A stretch of 64,000 nucleotides of DNA from positions 124,001 to 188,000 of the forward strand of contig NZ_FMCW01000005.1 in the NCBI RefSeq assembly GCF_900091595.1, written 5' to 3'. Of the stretch, positions 41,063 through 49,608 are shown piece after piece. A program made the position numbers and the translations under genes. Positions within the stretch are counted from its first letter, which is position 1. Every line of letters starts with the position of its first letter. The DNA is from Micromonospora haikouensis. Its GTDB lineage: Bacteria > Actinomycetota > Actinomycetes > Mycobacteriales > Micromonosporaceae. The notes under the pieces are model-generated. The model was not told the DNA's origin, did not search any database, and saw only the letters and a program-made list of their open reading frames with translations.

Positions 41063-43222
41063 CGGGTCGATTTCCAAAGTTTTCTCTGGGCAGACTTCGT
41101 CGACCGCCGCGCCGGCCACGAGGGCCAGCACCGGCTCGCCGTACAGGCCGATCTTGCGGGGGCCGATGCCGGCGATCGCGATCAACTCCTCGGCCCGGCC
41201 GGGCCGCCGCTCGGCCAGCGCGGTGATGGTGGCGTCGGTGAAGACCACGTACGCGGGGACCTTCTGCGCGGCGGCCACCCGGGCCCGCCAGTCGCGCAGC
41301 CGCTCGTACAGCTCCTCGTCGATGTCGGAGGGGCAGGTGGGGCAGCGGCCGAGCTTGCGGTCGGGGCCGGCGAGCAGCGTCGCGCCGCAGATCCGGCAGG
41401 AAACCACCTGGTTGCGGCGACGCTCGGCCCGCTTGGGCGCCGCCGCGCCGGCCCGCTCCGTCGGACCGCCGGAGCGGTCGAGCTGGGGCAGGAACCGCGA
41501 CGGCCGCCGGGCCCGGCCGCCCGGCGACCGGGCCACCGCGTACGACAGCCAGAGCCGCTGCCGGGCGCGGGTGATGCCGACGTAGAGCAGCCGGCGCTCC
41601 TCCTCGACCTGCTCGGCGGTGCGCGCGTACGTGGTGGGCAGGGTGCCCTCGGAGAGCCCGACCAGGAAGACGGCGTCCCACTCCAGGCCCTTCGCGGAGT
41701 GCAGGGACGCCAGGGTCACCCCCTCGACGGTCGGCACGTGCTGCGCGGCGGCGCGGCGGGCCAGCTCGTCGTTGAAGTCGGCCAGCGTCACGAGGCGCTG
41801 CACGGCGGCGGCCTCCCCGATCGGCAGCACGGGCGGGCTGGCCGCGTGCTCCTCGGCGAGCTGCACCAGGGCCGCGAGCGCCTCCCAGCGTTCCCGGGCC
41901 GCGCCGCCGGCCGGGGCGGCGTCGGGGGTCCAGCCGACCGCCGCGAGCCCCTCCACCACGGCGTCGCGCAGCGGGGTCTCGCCGGGGATCGAGCGGGTGG
42001 CGGCCCGCAGCGCCACCATCGCCTGGCGCACCTCGGCCCGCTCGAAGAACCGCTCGGCCCCCTGCACCACGTACGGCACCTCGGCCTCGGTGAGCGCCTT
42101 CTCGTACGCCTCGGACTGGGCGTTGGTGCGGAACAGCACGGCGATCTCCCGGGCCGGGGTGCCGGCGTCGACCAGGGCCTTGCAGCGGGTCGCCACGGCG
42201 GCGGCCTCGGCCGGCTCGTCGGTGAAGATCCGCAGCTCCGGCTCGGGGCCCGGCGGGCGCTGCCCGACCAGTTCCAGGCGCAGCCGCGCCTCGGCGCCCC
42301 GGGCCTGGGAGATCACCGCGTTGGCCAGGCCGACCACCTGCGGGGTGGAGCGGTAGTCGCGGACCAGCCGGACGACGGTCGCCCCCCGGTGGCGGCGGGG
42401 GAAGTCGACCAGGTACGCCGAGGTGGCCCCGGTGAACGAGTAGATGGTCTGGCTGGCGTCGCCGACCACGGTCACGTCGTCCCGGCCGCCGAGCCACGCC
42501 TCCAGCAGCCGCTGCTGCAACGGGTTGACGTCCTGGTACTCGTCGACCACGAAGTGCCGGTACTGCCCCCGGACCTGCTCGGCGACGTCCGGGTGCTCCT
42601 CGATGCCCCAGACCGCGGCGCGCAGCATGTCCTCGAAGTCGATCACGCCGTTGGCCCGCTTGAGCTTCTCGTACGCGACGAAGACCTCGGCCACCTTCGC
42701 CGGCTCGTGCGGGGTGTCGCGCAGCGCCTTGGCGGCGGCGATCACGTACTCCCCCGGCTCCACGAGGGACGACTTGGCCCACTCGATCTCGCCGGCCAGG
42801 TCCCGGGCGGCGGCCCGGTCGGCGCGCAGGCCCACCCGGGCGGCGGCGAGCGTGACGATCCGCGCCTTGCTGTCCAGCAGCTCCGGCATCGCCCGCCCGG
42901 CGAGCAGGCGGGGCGCGAAGTAGCGCACCTGCCGCAGCGCGGCGGCGTGGAACGTGCGCGCCTGCACCCCGCCGACCCCGAGCGCGGTGAGCCGGGCCCG
43001 CAGCTCGGCGGCGGCGCGGGCGGTGAAGGTCACCGCGAGCACGTGCCGGCCGGAGACCTCGCCGGTCAGGGCGCGGTGGGCGATGCGGGAGGTGACCGCC
43101 CGGGTCTTGCCGGTGCCGGCGCCGGCCAGGACGCAGACCGGGCCGGCCGGGGCGGTCACCGCGGCGCGCTGCTCCGGGTCCAGCCCGGCGAGCACCCGTT
43201 CCGAGCCTGAGTGAACCCCCAC
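41060..43222 (-). CDS. uvrD2: ATP-dependent DNA helicase UvrD2 with HRDC domain
   Basis: 720 residues, SF1A helicase. Walker A AGAGTGKTR near residue 35, motif II in VVDEYQDVNPLQQ, motif III GDASQTIYSFTGA, motif V LHSAKGLEWDAVFL, motif VI YVGITRARQRLWLSYA. A linker with two Cys pairs (CRICGATLL and GRCPTCPSD) joins the C-terminal HRDC domain (LREWRA-like LRDWRARVAAAQ, IAGIGPRKIGLYG). The tetracysteine plus HRDC layout is that of mycobacterial UvrD2, an essential 3'-5' helicase. It precedes the whiB7 leader on the same strand. Confidence 0.94.
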   Translation of the reverse strand: MGVHSGSERVLAGLDPEQRAAVTAPAGPVCVLAGAGTGKTRAVTSRIAHRALTGEVSGRHVLAVTFTARAAAELRARLTALGVGGVQARTFHAAALRQVRYFAPRLLAGRAMPELLDSKARIVTLAAARVGLRADRAAARDLAGEIEWAKSSLVEPGEYVIAAAKALRDTPHEPAKVAEVFVAYEKLKRANGVIDFEDMLRAAVWGIEEHPDVAEQVRGQYRHFVVDEYQDVNPLQQRLLEAWLGGRDDVTVVGDASQTIYSFTGATSAYLVDFPRRHRGATVVRLVRDYRSTPQVVGLANAVISQARGAEARLRLELVGQRPPGPEPELRIFTDEPAEAAAVATRCKALVDAGTPAREIAVLFRTNAQSEAYEKALTEAEVPYVVQGAERFFERAEVRQAMVALRAATRSIPGETPLRDAVVEGLAAVGWTPDAAPAGGAARERWEALAALVQLAEEHAASPPVLPIGEAAAVQRLVTLADFNDELARRAAAQHVPTVEGVTLASLHSAKGLEWDAVFLVGLSEGTLPTTYARTAEQVEEERRLLYVGITRARQRLWLSYAVARSPGGRARRPSRFLPQLDRSGGPTERAGAAAPKRAERRRNQVVSCRICGATLLAGPDRKLGRCPTCPSDIDEELYERLRDWRARVAAAQKVPAYVVFTDATITALAERRPGRAEELIAIAGIGPRKIGLYGEPVLALVAGAAVDEVCPEKTLEIDP

Positions 43223-43310
43223 AGCGAGGAATCATCTCAGCTGTCCCGGATGTTGCAGCGGTTAGCCTGGCCTGACCGGACGGGCGGAACGGACCTTGGA
43301 GGACGCGATC

Positions 43311-43553
43311 ATGTTGACGATGTACTCGACCCCGTGGTGCGGCTACTGCCACCGGCTCAAGTCGCAGCTCGACCGGGAGGGCATCGCCTACCAGGTGGTC
43401 GACATCGAGCAGGACCCGAAGGCGGCCGAGTTCGTGATGAGCGTCAACGGCGGCAACCAGACCGTCCCGACGCTGCGCTTCGCCGACGGCAGCGCGCTCA
43501 CCAACCCGTCGATCACCCAGGTCAAGCAGCACCTCGCCGGTCTGCCCGGCTGA
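43311..43553 (+). CDS. Mycoredoxin / glutaredoxin-like protein
   Basis: 80 residues from the ATG preceded by GGAGG. A glutaredoxin fold with active site Cys10-Gly-Tyr-Cys13 (STPWCGYCHRLKSQL) and the cis-Pro loop NQTVPTLRF. Mycoredoxins use mycothiol in place of glutathione to reduce mixed disulfides. This agrees with the SigR-RsrA system in the same window. It is divergent from uvrD2, as recalled for Rv3198A in M. tuberculosis. Confidence 0.9.
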   Translation: MLTMYSTPWCGYCHRLKSQLDREGIAYQVVDIEQDPKAAEFVMSVNGGNQTVPTLRFADGSALTNPSITQVKQHLAGLPG

Positions 43554-43613
43554 GCCGGACCCGCGCCGCCCGAAGGTGGCCGCCCCGCAGCTCGGGGCGG
43601 CCACCTTCGCGCG

Positions 43614-44882
43614 TCAGCGGGTGGGGTGCGCCACCTGCGGCTCGGGCTCGGCCCCGGCGGCGGGCCGGCGTTGCAGCGGGATCCGGGGCACGCTGGGCGC
43701 GGGCGGCGCGGAGAGCCGGCGGCCCCGCCAGAGGAAGACGCCGGCTGCGGTGGTGACCACGCCGACGAGCACGAACAGCACCCGGTAGTCGAGCACGCCG
43801 ACGAGCAGCGCGCCGGCCCCGATAGAGATCGCCTGCGGCCCGCTGACCAGCGCCTCCGCCGCCGCGACCACCCGGCCGAGCAGGCCCGGCGGGGTGCGGC
43901 GCTGGATGAGCGTGTTGAGGCCCACCGCGATCAGCGGGAGCGAGAGCCCGGCCAGCAGCAGCGCCGCGAACCCCAGCCAGATGCTCGGGTAGGCCAGGGC
44001 GACGGCGGCGGGGCCGAACAGGGTCACCCCGGTGGCCAGCGCGCCGACCTCGCCGGCGCGGCGCACCAGGGCGGCGGAGAAGAGGCCGCCGACCAGGCCG
44101 CCGATGCCCTGCACGGTGACCAGCACGCCGACGAACGCGGCGTCGCGGCGCAGGCCCTGGTCGACGTACGCGAAGATCAGCGACTCGGTGAAGCCCATCA
44201 CCAGGGAGCCGAGGCCGTAGCCGAGCAAGGCGCGGCGCAGCGCCGGCTCGCCGGCCAGGTGGCGCAGCCCGGCGCCCAGCTCGGCCGTCCAGCGGGACCC
44301 GCCGTCGGCGGGCGTGGCCTCGGGCGCGCGCAGCAGGGCGACCACGGCGGCGGCCGTGACGAAGCCGGTCATCGCCAGCCCGGTCAGCAGCCAGCCGCCG
44401 ACGGCGGCGTAGAGCGCGGCCCCGGCGAGCGGGCCGACCAGCCGCAGCCCCTGCCGCACGGTCTGCAGGACGCCGTTGGCGTCGGCGAGCAGCTCGACCG
44501 GAACGAGTTGCCGGATCAGCCCGGCCAGCGCCGCGCTCAGCGTCAGGTACGACAGCCCGTAGAGGCCCGCGACCACGTAGATGATCCAGACGTCGCCGGG
44601 CCGGGAGACCGTGAACAGCGGGGTGAGCAGGGCGGCGGTGGCGAGGTTCGCGGCGACGAAGAAGGGCCGCCGGGGGTACCGGTCGACGGCCCAGCCGACC
44701 AGCGGCGCGAGCACCATCGGCGCGATGATCGCGAAGATGGTCGCGCCGGCCAGCCCGTCGGAGCCGGTCAGGTCCTTGACCCAGATCGCCAGGGCGAGCA
44801 GCAGGATCGACTCGGCGGCCATGCTGGCCAGGAGTGCGCCGAACAGCAGGCGGAAGTCGGGGCGACCCAGGACGGTGCGCAT
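43614..44882 (-). CDS. MFS exporter, EntS/macrolide-efflux-like
   Basis: 422 residues from the ATG opening MRTVLGRPDFRLLFGALL, with AGAGG six bases upstream; 12 membrane helices. The N-terminal pattern PDFRLLFGALLASMAAESI and GWAVDRYPRRPFFVA (motif A) fit the EntS/MefA type of exporters. TLIQRRTPPGLLGRVVAA is the conserved loop between helices 10 and 11. The substrate is unknown; macrolides or siderophores are common in the family. It diverges from an XRE-family regulator about 165 bp away. Confidence 0.82.
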   Translation of the reverse strand: MRTVLGRPDFRLLFGALLASMAAESILLLALAIWVKDLTGSDGLAGATIFAIIAPMVLAPLVGWAVDRYPRRPFFVAANLATAALLTPLFTVSRPGDVWIIYVVAGLYGLSYLTLSAALAGLIRQLVPVELLADANGVLQTVRQGLRLVGPLAGAALYAAVGGWLLTGLAMTGFVTAAAVVALLRAPEATPADGGSRWTAELGAGLRHLAGEPALRRALLGYGLGSLVMGFTESLIFAYVDQGLRRDAAFVGVLVTVQGIGGLVGGLFSAALVRRAGEVGALATGVTLFGPAAVALAYPSIWLGFAALLLAGLSLPLIAVGLNTLIQRRTPPGLLGRVVAAAEALVSGPQAISIGAGALLVGVLDYRVLFVLVGVVTTAAGVFLWRGRRLSAPPAPSVPRIPLQRRPAAGAEPEPQVAHPTR

Positions 44883-45049
44883 CGGGTTCCTCTTCTCGGG
44901 GCGGGGAGGGTTTCTGTTCTCGGGTTTCTGGAAGACACGCGCCTGTCGGAGGCTCCCGACGCCGGCCGCGCCGTCCATACTGACCGTGGGGGGCGAATTT
45001 CATACAGTTACCGTCGCGTCCCGCGGCGGTCGACGGAGATGAGGACACC

Positions 45050-46048
45050 GTGCCTCCTACCGGACCGAGCCCAGTGCTGCGCCGCCGCAGGTTGGGCCTT
45101 GAGCTGCGTAAGCTGCGCGAAGCCGCCGGCCTGACGGGCGACCAGGTCATCGCGCGGGTCGGCTGGGCATCCGCGTCGAAACTGTCCCGGCTGGAGAACG
45201 GCCGCAGCCGCCCCGACCCCGCCGACGTCGCCGCGCTGCTCGACCTCTTCGGCGTGACCGAGGCGCAGCGCGACGAGCTGCTCGGCATCACCGGCGAGGC
45301 CGGGGACATGCGGGGCTGGCTGCGCAAGTACTCGGTGATGACCCCGCAGCAGCGGAGCTTCGCCGAGCTGGAGGCGGGCTGCGCGGAGATCCTGGAGTAC
45401 AACCCGGTCCTGGTTCCGGGGCTGTTGCAGACCATCGGGTACGCCCGGCTGCGGATCGTCTCCGCCCGCCAGATCGAGTCCTGGGCCGGCGAGTCGGAGC
45501 ACGGCGGGACGCCGGAGGACGAGGTGGCCGCCCGGGTGGCCCGCCAGTCGCTGCTGAGCCATCCCGACGCGCCGCGCTACACGGCGGTGCTGGAGGAGTC
45601 GGCGCTGGGCCGGCGGGCCGGTCCGCCGGAGGTGCTGCGGGAACAGCTCGCCCAGCTGTGCGACCTGGCCATGCTGCCGCACGTCACGCTGCACGTGCTG
45701 TTGCGGGACACCCCGATCGGCAACTGGTATCTCCCGCCGACCGCGTTCTCGATCTACCGGTTCGCCGACCCGCTCGACCCGGAGACGCTGGCGATAGAAG
45801 GTGGCTTCACCAACGCCATGTCGACCGAGGTAAACACCCTAAATGCCTATAAAGTGGCTTTCGAGTGGTTGCGCTCGGCGGCGCTCTCCGCGACGGACAC
45901 CACCTCCTGGCTCTTCGAGGCGGCGGGGCGGCTGGCCGAGGCGGCGGGGCGGCTGGCCGAGGCGGCAGGCCCGTCCACGGCGGCCCACGGGTCGGCAACG
46001 GCGCCGGCCCAACGCCGCCGGCACTCCGACCGCCTGACGGATCGGTGA
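45050..46048 (+). CDS. XRE-family regulator with DUF5753 domain
   Basis: 332 residues. N-terminal helix-turn-helix (LRKLREAAGLTGDQVIARVG and SASKLSRLENGRSRPDP, ~15-60), then the DUF5753 ligand-like domain (about 95-285; EYNPVLVPGLLQTIGYAR, LPHVTLHVLLRD). Actinomycetes have many such genes, each usually paired with a DUF397 gene as here. The codons around 45830-45860 (AAT, TAT, AAA, GTA, CTA) are strikingly AT-rich for this genome. The C-terminal tail contains two copies of AAGRLAE from an 18-bp duplication. Confidence 0.85.
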   Translation: MPPTGPSPVLRRRRLGLELRKLREAAGLTGDQVIARVGWASASKLSRLENGRSRPDPADVAALLDLFGVTEAQRDELLGITGEAGDMRGWLRKYSVMTPQQRSFAELEAGCAEILEYNPVLVPGLLQTIGYARLRIVSARQIESWAGESEHGGTPEDEVAARVARQSLLSHPDAPRYTAVLEESALGRRAGPPEVLREQLAQLCDLAMLPHVTLHVLLRDTPIGNWYLPPTAFSIYRFADPLDPETLAIEGGFTNAMSTEVNTLNAYKVAFEWLRSAALSATDTTSWLFEAAGRLAEAAGRLAEAAGPSTAAHGSATAPAQRRRHSDRLTDR

Positions 46049-46113
46049 GGACCGGCTCGCCCGGGCGCGCGAAGCCACTCGTTCCATCGGTACAGTCCAA
46101 TCAGGAGCAGACC

Positions 46114-46353
46114 ATGAACGAGATCCCCGACATGTCCTCCGTTCTCGCCCGGCGGCTGGCCGACGCGCCCTGGCGGACCAGCACCCGCAGCCAGACCTCC
46201 AACTGCGTCGAGGTGGCTCCGCTGCCCGGCGGCCCGGCGGCCGTGGCGCTGCGGGACAGCAAGGACCGCAGCGGGCCGGTGCTGCTCTTCGACCGCGCCG
46301 GCTGGGCGGGCTTCATCGCCGGCACGAAGGACGGACAGTTCGACCTGAGCTGA
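46114..46353 (+). CDS. DUF397 small protein, partner of the XRE regulator
   Basis: 79 residues, ATG seven bases after AGGAG. Family core WRTSTRSQTSNCVEVA, VALRDSKDRSGPVLLFDRAG and WAGFIAGTKDGQFD. DUF397 proteins accompany DUF5753 regulators in actinomycetes and are thought to bind them, in some cases acting as an antagonist. The gene is 65 bp downstream of the regulator and is likely cotranscribed. Confidence 0.88.
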   Translation: MNEIPDMSSVLARRLADAPWRTSTRSQTSNCVEVAPLPGGPAAVALRDSKDRSGPVLLFDRAGWAGFIAGTKDGQFDLS

Positions 46354-46574
46354 TCGTCCCGGCCCGATCGGGGCCGCCGGCCTTTAGCCGGCGGCCCCGA
46401 TCTGCCGTTCAGGCCCGCGACCACGCGCGGCGCGACGTTATCCGATCGGGGGATACGGCGCTCCGACCGTCTCGTTCCATTTGCTGGGACGCGGGCCGCG
46501 CGTAACATGTGTCGACAGAGTGACGTGGAACTTCCACCGAGTGCCGTGCGTCACCGTCGCATCCGGAGACCATC

Positions 46575-46820
46575 ATGCGGTTCCTGATCGTTCGCACCGA
46601 CATCCGCGCCGCCGCCGACGTCGACATCGCGGTCGCCTGGGCCGGCGGTGGCCGGGTGCGCGACGAGATCGTCTCCCCCGAACCGCGCCGCCAGGTGGTG
46701 CACGCCGAGGACCGGGAGGCCGCCCTGCTGCTGGCCCGGGCCCTGTCCACGGTGGGCGCGGTCCGCCGCGGCAGGCAGCGCGTCAAGGTGCTGCCGCTCG
46801 ACGACGCCCCTCCCCGCTGA
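46575..46820 (+). CDS. Small hypothetical protein
   Basis: 81 residues from ATG: MRFLIVRTDIRAAADVDIAV, a two-residue-repeat-free compact sequence with likely alternating strand and helix (EDREAALLLARALSTVGAVR). It has no signal or membrane segment. GC3 is typical of real genes here. Family not recognised; a small ferredoxin-like alpha/beta fold is imaginable but unproven. It stands alone, 220 bp after the DUF397 gene. Confidence 0.55.
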   Translation: MRFLIVRTDIRAAADVDIAVAWAGGGRVRDEIVSPEPRRQVVHAEDREAALLLARALSTVGAVRRGRQRVKVLPLDDAPPR

Positions 46821-47293
46821 GCCCGGCCCCGCTGGAGCCGGCCCGCTGCTGGCCCCGGCCCGCTGCTGGACCTGACCCTGCTGACCTGGCCCCTGCGCCG
46901 CTCACTCTCCGCACTGACGACCGAGGCGCTCCCGGGCTTTGGCCGATCTCACCCTCCGTCATGCCTCTCGGCCCCCGCCACACATCCCGCGCTCCCTTTG
47001 CTCTGCACCCGCCCACGCAGCACCCGTGGTGATCAGAGGCTTTGCGAGGGGGTGGCCGGCGGCGGCCAGATGGTTCCACTACTTTCGGCAACCGTTGCGG
47101 ATCTGGGTGCAGAGCAAAGGGGGCGGAGCGCAGGGTTGCCGCCGGAGCCACGCGGGCGAATTCTGCGAACTCAGGGTGACGACGAGCCGCCCCTGCGGGC
47201 CGAGCGTCGGGCACCCGCCGCACCCGCCGCACCCGCCGCGGCCGCGGCCGTCGCCGCCAGGTCGCCGCGAGCACGAGCCGAGCCGAGCCGGTG
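46821..47293. other. 473-bp intergenic region with a long dyad
   Basis: The region between the small hypothetical gene and the nudC stop holds a GC-rich run, the 17-bp-arm dyad at 46994-47121, and a CACCCGCCG triplicate near 47215-47240. No credible coding frame is seen. It is where the transcripts of two convergent genes should end. Confidence 0.45.
46994..47121. repeat. Intergenic dyad CCCTTTGCTCTGCACCC with 17-bp perfect arms
   Basis: The arms at 46994-47010 and 47105-47121 are exact complements separated by 94 bp. The interior is less GC-rich and contains GTGGTGATCAGAGG, similar in its GTGATCA core to the dyad at 34616. It resembles a small non-autonomous element or a structured RNA. Confidence 0.6.
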
Positions 47294-48271
47294 TCAGCAG
47301 TGGCCGTCGAGCCAGCGGTGGATCAGGAAGAGCGCGATCGACGAGGGCGGGGGCAGGAGCAGGTGCCCGCCGCCGTCGACGGCCACCGGCCGCCCGGCCA
47401 GCGCCGCGCCGATCTCCCGGCGGCTGAACCAGCGGGCGTACGCGATTTCGGCCTCGTCCACACGCACCGGCTGTGCCGGGTCGGCCAGGGCGACGAAGCC
47501 GAGCATCAGCGAGCCGGGGAACGGCCAGGACTGGCTGCCCGCGTACGTGATGTTCTCGACCGCGACGCCGACCTCCTCGTGGACCTCGCGCACGACGGCG
47601 TCCTCGGCCGACTCGCCGGGCTCCACGTAGCCGGCGAAGCAGGAGAAGCGGAGGCCGCCCCCGGTGCGCGGCCAGGCCGCGTTGCTGCCGAGCAGGCAGG
47701 TGCCCTCGGGCCCGGCCACCCCGTCGTGCACCAGCGCGATCATCGTCGGGTCGGTGCGCGGCCAGACCCGGTCGCCGGTCTCGTCGACGCGGGACCAGCC
47801 GGCCTCGTCGACCCGGGTCGGCTGGCCGGTGACCGAGGAGTAGCCGTGCCGGGCGTGCCAGTTGGTCAGCGCCAGCGCGGCGGTGAAGATGCCGGCGTCG
47901 CGGTCCAACAGCAGGTGCCCGACCTCCCGCAGGCCCACCGCCCGGGTGCCCGGCAGCTCCGGCAGCGGCGAGTCCACCGCGAACACGGGCGCGCCGCCGG
48001 GCTCGACGCCGAGGAACATCGGCACGGAGCGGGGCACCTCGGGCAGCTCGCCCGAGCCGAGCAGCACCAGCTCCGGCGGGGACGCGTCGGCGCGGACCAG
48101 GGCCCGGCCGTCGGCGGCGGAGTCGAGCACCAGGACCCGGGCCCGCTCCCACGCCTCGGCCAGCCACTGCGGGTCGGTGCGCCGGTGCGCGGCCCGGTCC
48201 AGAGTGGACCGGGCCAGCGGCGGGGCGGTCTCCCCGCCCCCGCCCCGGGCCGGCCCGCCCCCGACGGTCAC
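47294..48271 (-). CDS. nudC: NAD+ diphosphatase / NudC-type Nudix hydrolase lacking the zinc ribbon cysteines
   Basis: 325 residues, GTG start overlapping the preceding peptidase stop (GTGA). The Nudix box is GYVEPGESAEDAVVREVHEE, and the NudC-specific block SQSWPFPGSLMLGF differs from the canonical SQPWPFP by one residue. NudC hydrolyses NADH/NAD+ and removes NAD caps from RNA. The four zinc Cys seen in E. coli NudC are absent: the position reads WHARHGYSSVTGQPTRVDE. It acts in the cytosol. M. tuberculosis NudC (Rv3199c) inactivates isoniazid-NAD adducts. Confidence 0.85.
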   Translation of the reverse strand: MTVGGGPARGGGGETAPPLARSTLDRAAHRRTDPQWLAEAWERARVLVLDSAADGRALVRADASPPELVLLGSGELPEVPRSVPMFLGVEPGGAPVFAVDSPLPELPGTRAVGLREVGHLLLDRDAGIFTAALALTNWHARHGYSSVTGQPTRVDEAGWSRVDETGDRVWPRTDPTMIALVHDGVAGPEGTCLLGSNAAWPRTGGGLRFSCFAGYVEPGESAEDAVVREVHEEVGVAVENITYAGSQSWPFPGSLMLGFVALADPAQPVRVDEAEIAYARWFSRREIGAALAGRPVAVDGGGHLLLPPPSSIALFLIHRWLDGHC

Positions 48272-49608
48272 GGCCGGACCGGCTCGGTGCGGACGGGGGC
48301 GAGGGCCGACAGCGCGGGGGCGACCCGCTCGGCGTCGCCGAGCACCACGGTGACCGCCCGGGCCGGGGCCAGGTAGCGCTGGGCCACCTCGGCCACGTCG
48401 TCGACCGTGGCCTTCGCCAGCCGGGCGGCGTGCTCGGCGAGGAACTCCAGGCGCAGCCCGCTGCCCGCGTACGCGCTGGTCAGTGACGCCAGCCCGGCCT
48501 GGGTGGACATGCCGAGCTGGAGGGTGCCGAGGGCGTACTGGCGGGCCTGCTCCAGCTCGTCCGGCTTCGGCGGGAGCGTGGCGAGGCGGCCCAGCTCGTA
48601 CGTCGTCTCCAGCAGCGCCGGCCCGGTCACCTCGGTGGCCACCTCGGCGCCGGCGACCAGCACCGACCCGGCCACCGAGTGCTCGACCAGCGAGTGCGGC
48701 CCGTACGTGTAGCCCTTGTCCTCCCGGATGTTCTCCACCCAGCGGGAGGAGAAGTAGCCGCCGAAGAGCAGGTTGGCCAGTTGCAGCGCGGCGTGGTCGG
48801 GGTGGGTGCGGGGCACCGCCGGCAGGGCGATGCGCAGCGACGACTGCACCGACCCGGGCCGGTCGACCAGCAGCAGCGGGCCCGGCTCCAGCGGCGGGGC
48901 GGGCGGCAGCTCGGCGGTGTGGCCAGCGCCGTTCCAGGCGGCGAGGGCCTTCTCGGCGGCGTCCAGGGCCCGCTCGGGCTGCACGTCGCCGACCAGCACC
49001 AGCACCGCGTCGGCCGGGTGCACCCGCTCGGCGTGCAGCCGGCGCAGCGCCGCCGGCCGGACCGCGCGCACCTGCTCCGGCTCGGGGGTCTGCACCGCGT
49101 ACGGGTGCTTGCCGTAGACCCGGCGCAGCAGGGCGGTGCGGGCCAGGTGGGCCGGCTGGCTCTGCGCCACCTGGATGCGGTCGACCAGCCGGTCCCGCTC
49201 GGTGCCGACCTCCTGACCCGGGTACGTCGCGCCGGTCAGCACGTCGGCCAGGATCTCCAGCATCCGGTCCAGCCCGGTGACCAGGCCCGCGCCGGAGAGC
49301 ATCAGCCGGTCCGGGTCGATGCCGGCCGACAGCCCGCCGCCGACCGCCTGCAGCTCGGCGGCGATCTGCACGCTGGTCATCGACTGCGTGCCGGAGAGCA
49401 TGGTCTGCGCGAGCATCGCCCCCCGGGCCAGGTGGGTCCGGCCCGTCGGCATCCACAGCCGCAGCTCGACCAGGGGGACGGCCGGGCGGCGTACCGCGAT
49501 GACGGTCAGCCCGTTGCCGAGCCTCCGCTCGGCCTGCTTGGGCAGCTTGAGCCTGCGGTTCGGGCCGAGCGGCGGCAACGCCCGCGGCGACACGTCTGCC
49601 ACACTCAT
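48268..49608 (-). CDS. M16 family peptidase-like subunit lacking the zinc site
   Basis: 446 residues, same fold as its neighbour but with no HxxEH; the corresponding stretch reads ARGAMLAQTMLSG. It keeps the substrate-binding R/Y pair in ENIREDKGYTYGPHS in the second domain. This split into a catalytic and a non-catalytic chain is the pattern of heterodimeric M16B peptidases such as Sphingomonas Sph2681/2682. It overlaps the catalytic gene by ATGA and nudC by GTGA, forming one unit. Confidence 0.85.
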   Translation of the reverse strand: MSVADVSPRALPPLGPNRRLKLPKQAERRLGNGLTVIAVRRPAVPLVELRLWMPTGRTHLARGAMLAQTMLSGTQSMTSVQIAAELQAVGGGLSAGIDPDRLMLSGAGLVTGLDRMLEILADVLTGATYPGQEVGTERDRLVDRIQVAQSQPAHLARTALLRRVYGKHPYAVQTPEPEQVRAVRPAALRRLHAERVHPADAVLVLVGDVQPERALDAAEKALAAWNGAGHTAELPPAPPLEPGPLLLVDRPGSVQSSLRIALPAVPRTHPDHAALQLANLLFGGYFSSRWVENIREDKGYTYGPHSLVEHSVAGSVLVAGAEVATEVTGPALLETTYELGRLATLPPKPDELEQARQYALGTLQLGMSTQAGLASLTSAYAGSGLRLEFLAEHAARLAKATVDDVAEVAQRYLAPARAVTVVLGDAERVAPALSALAPVRTEPVRP

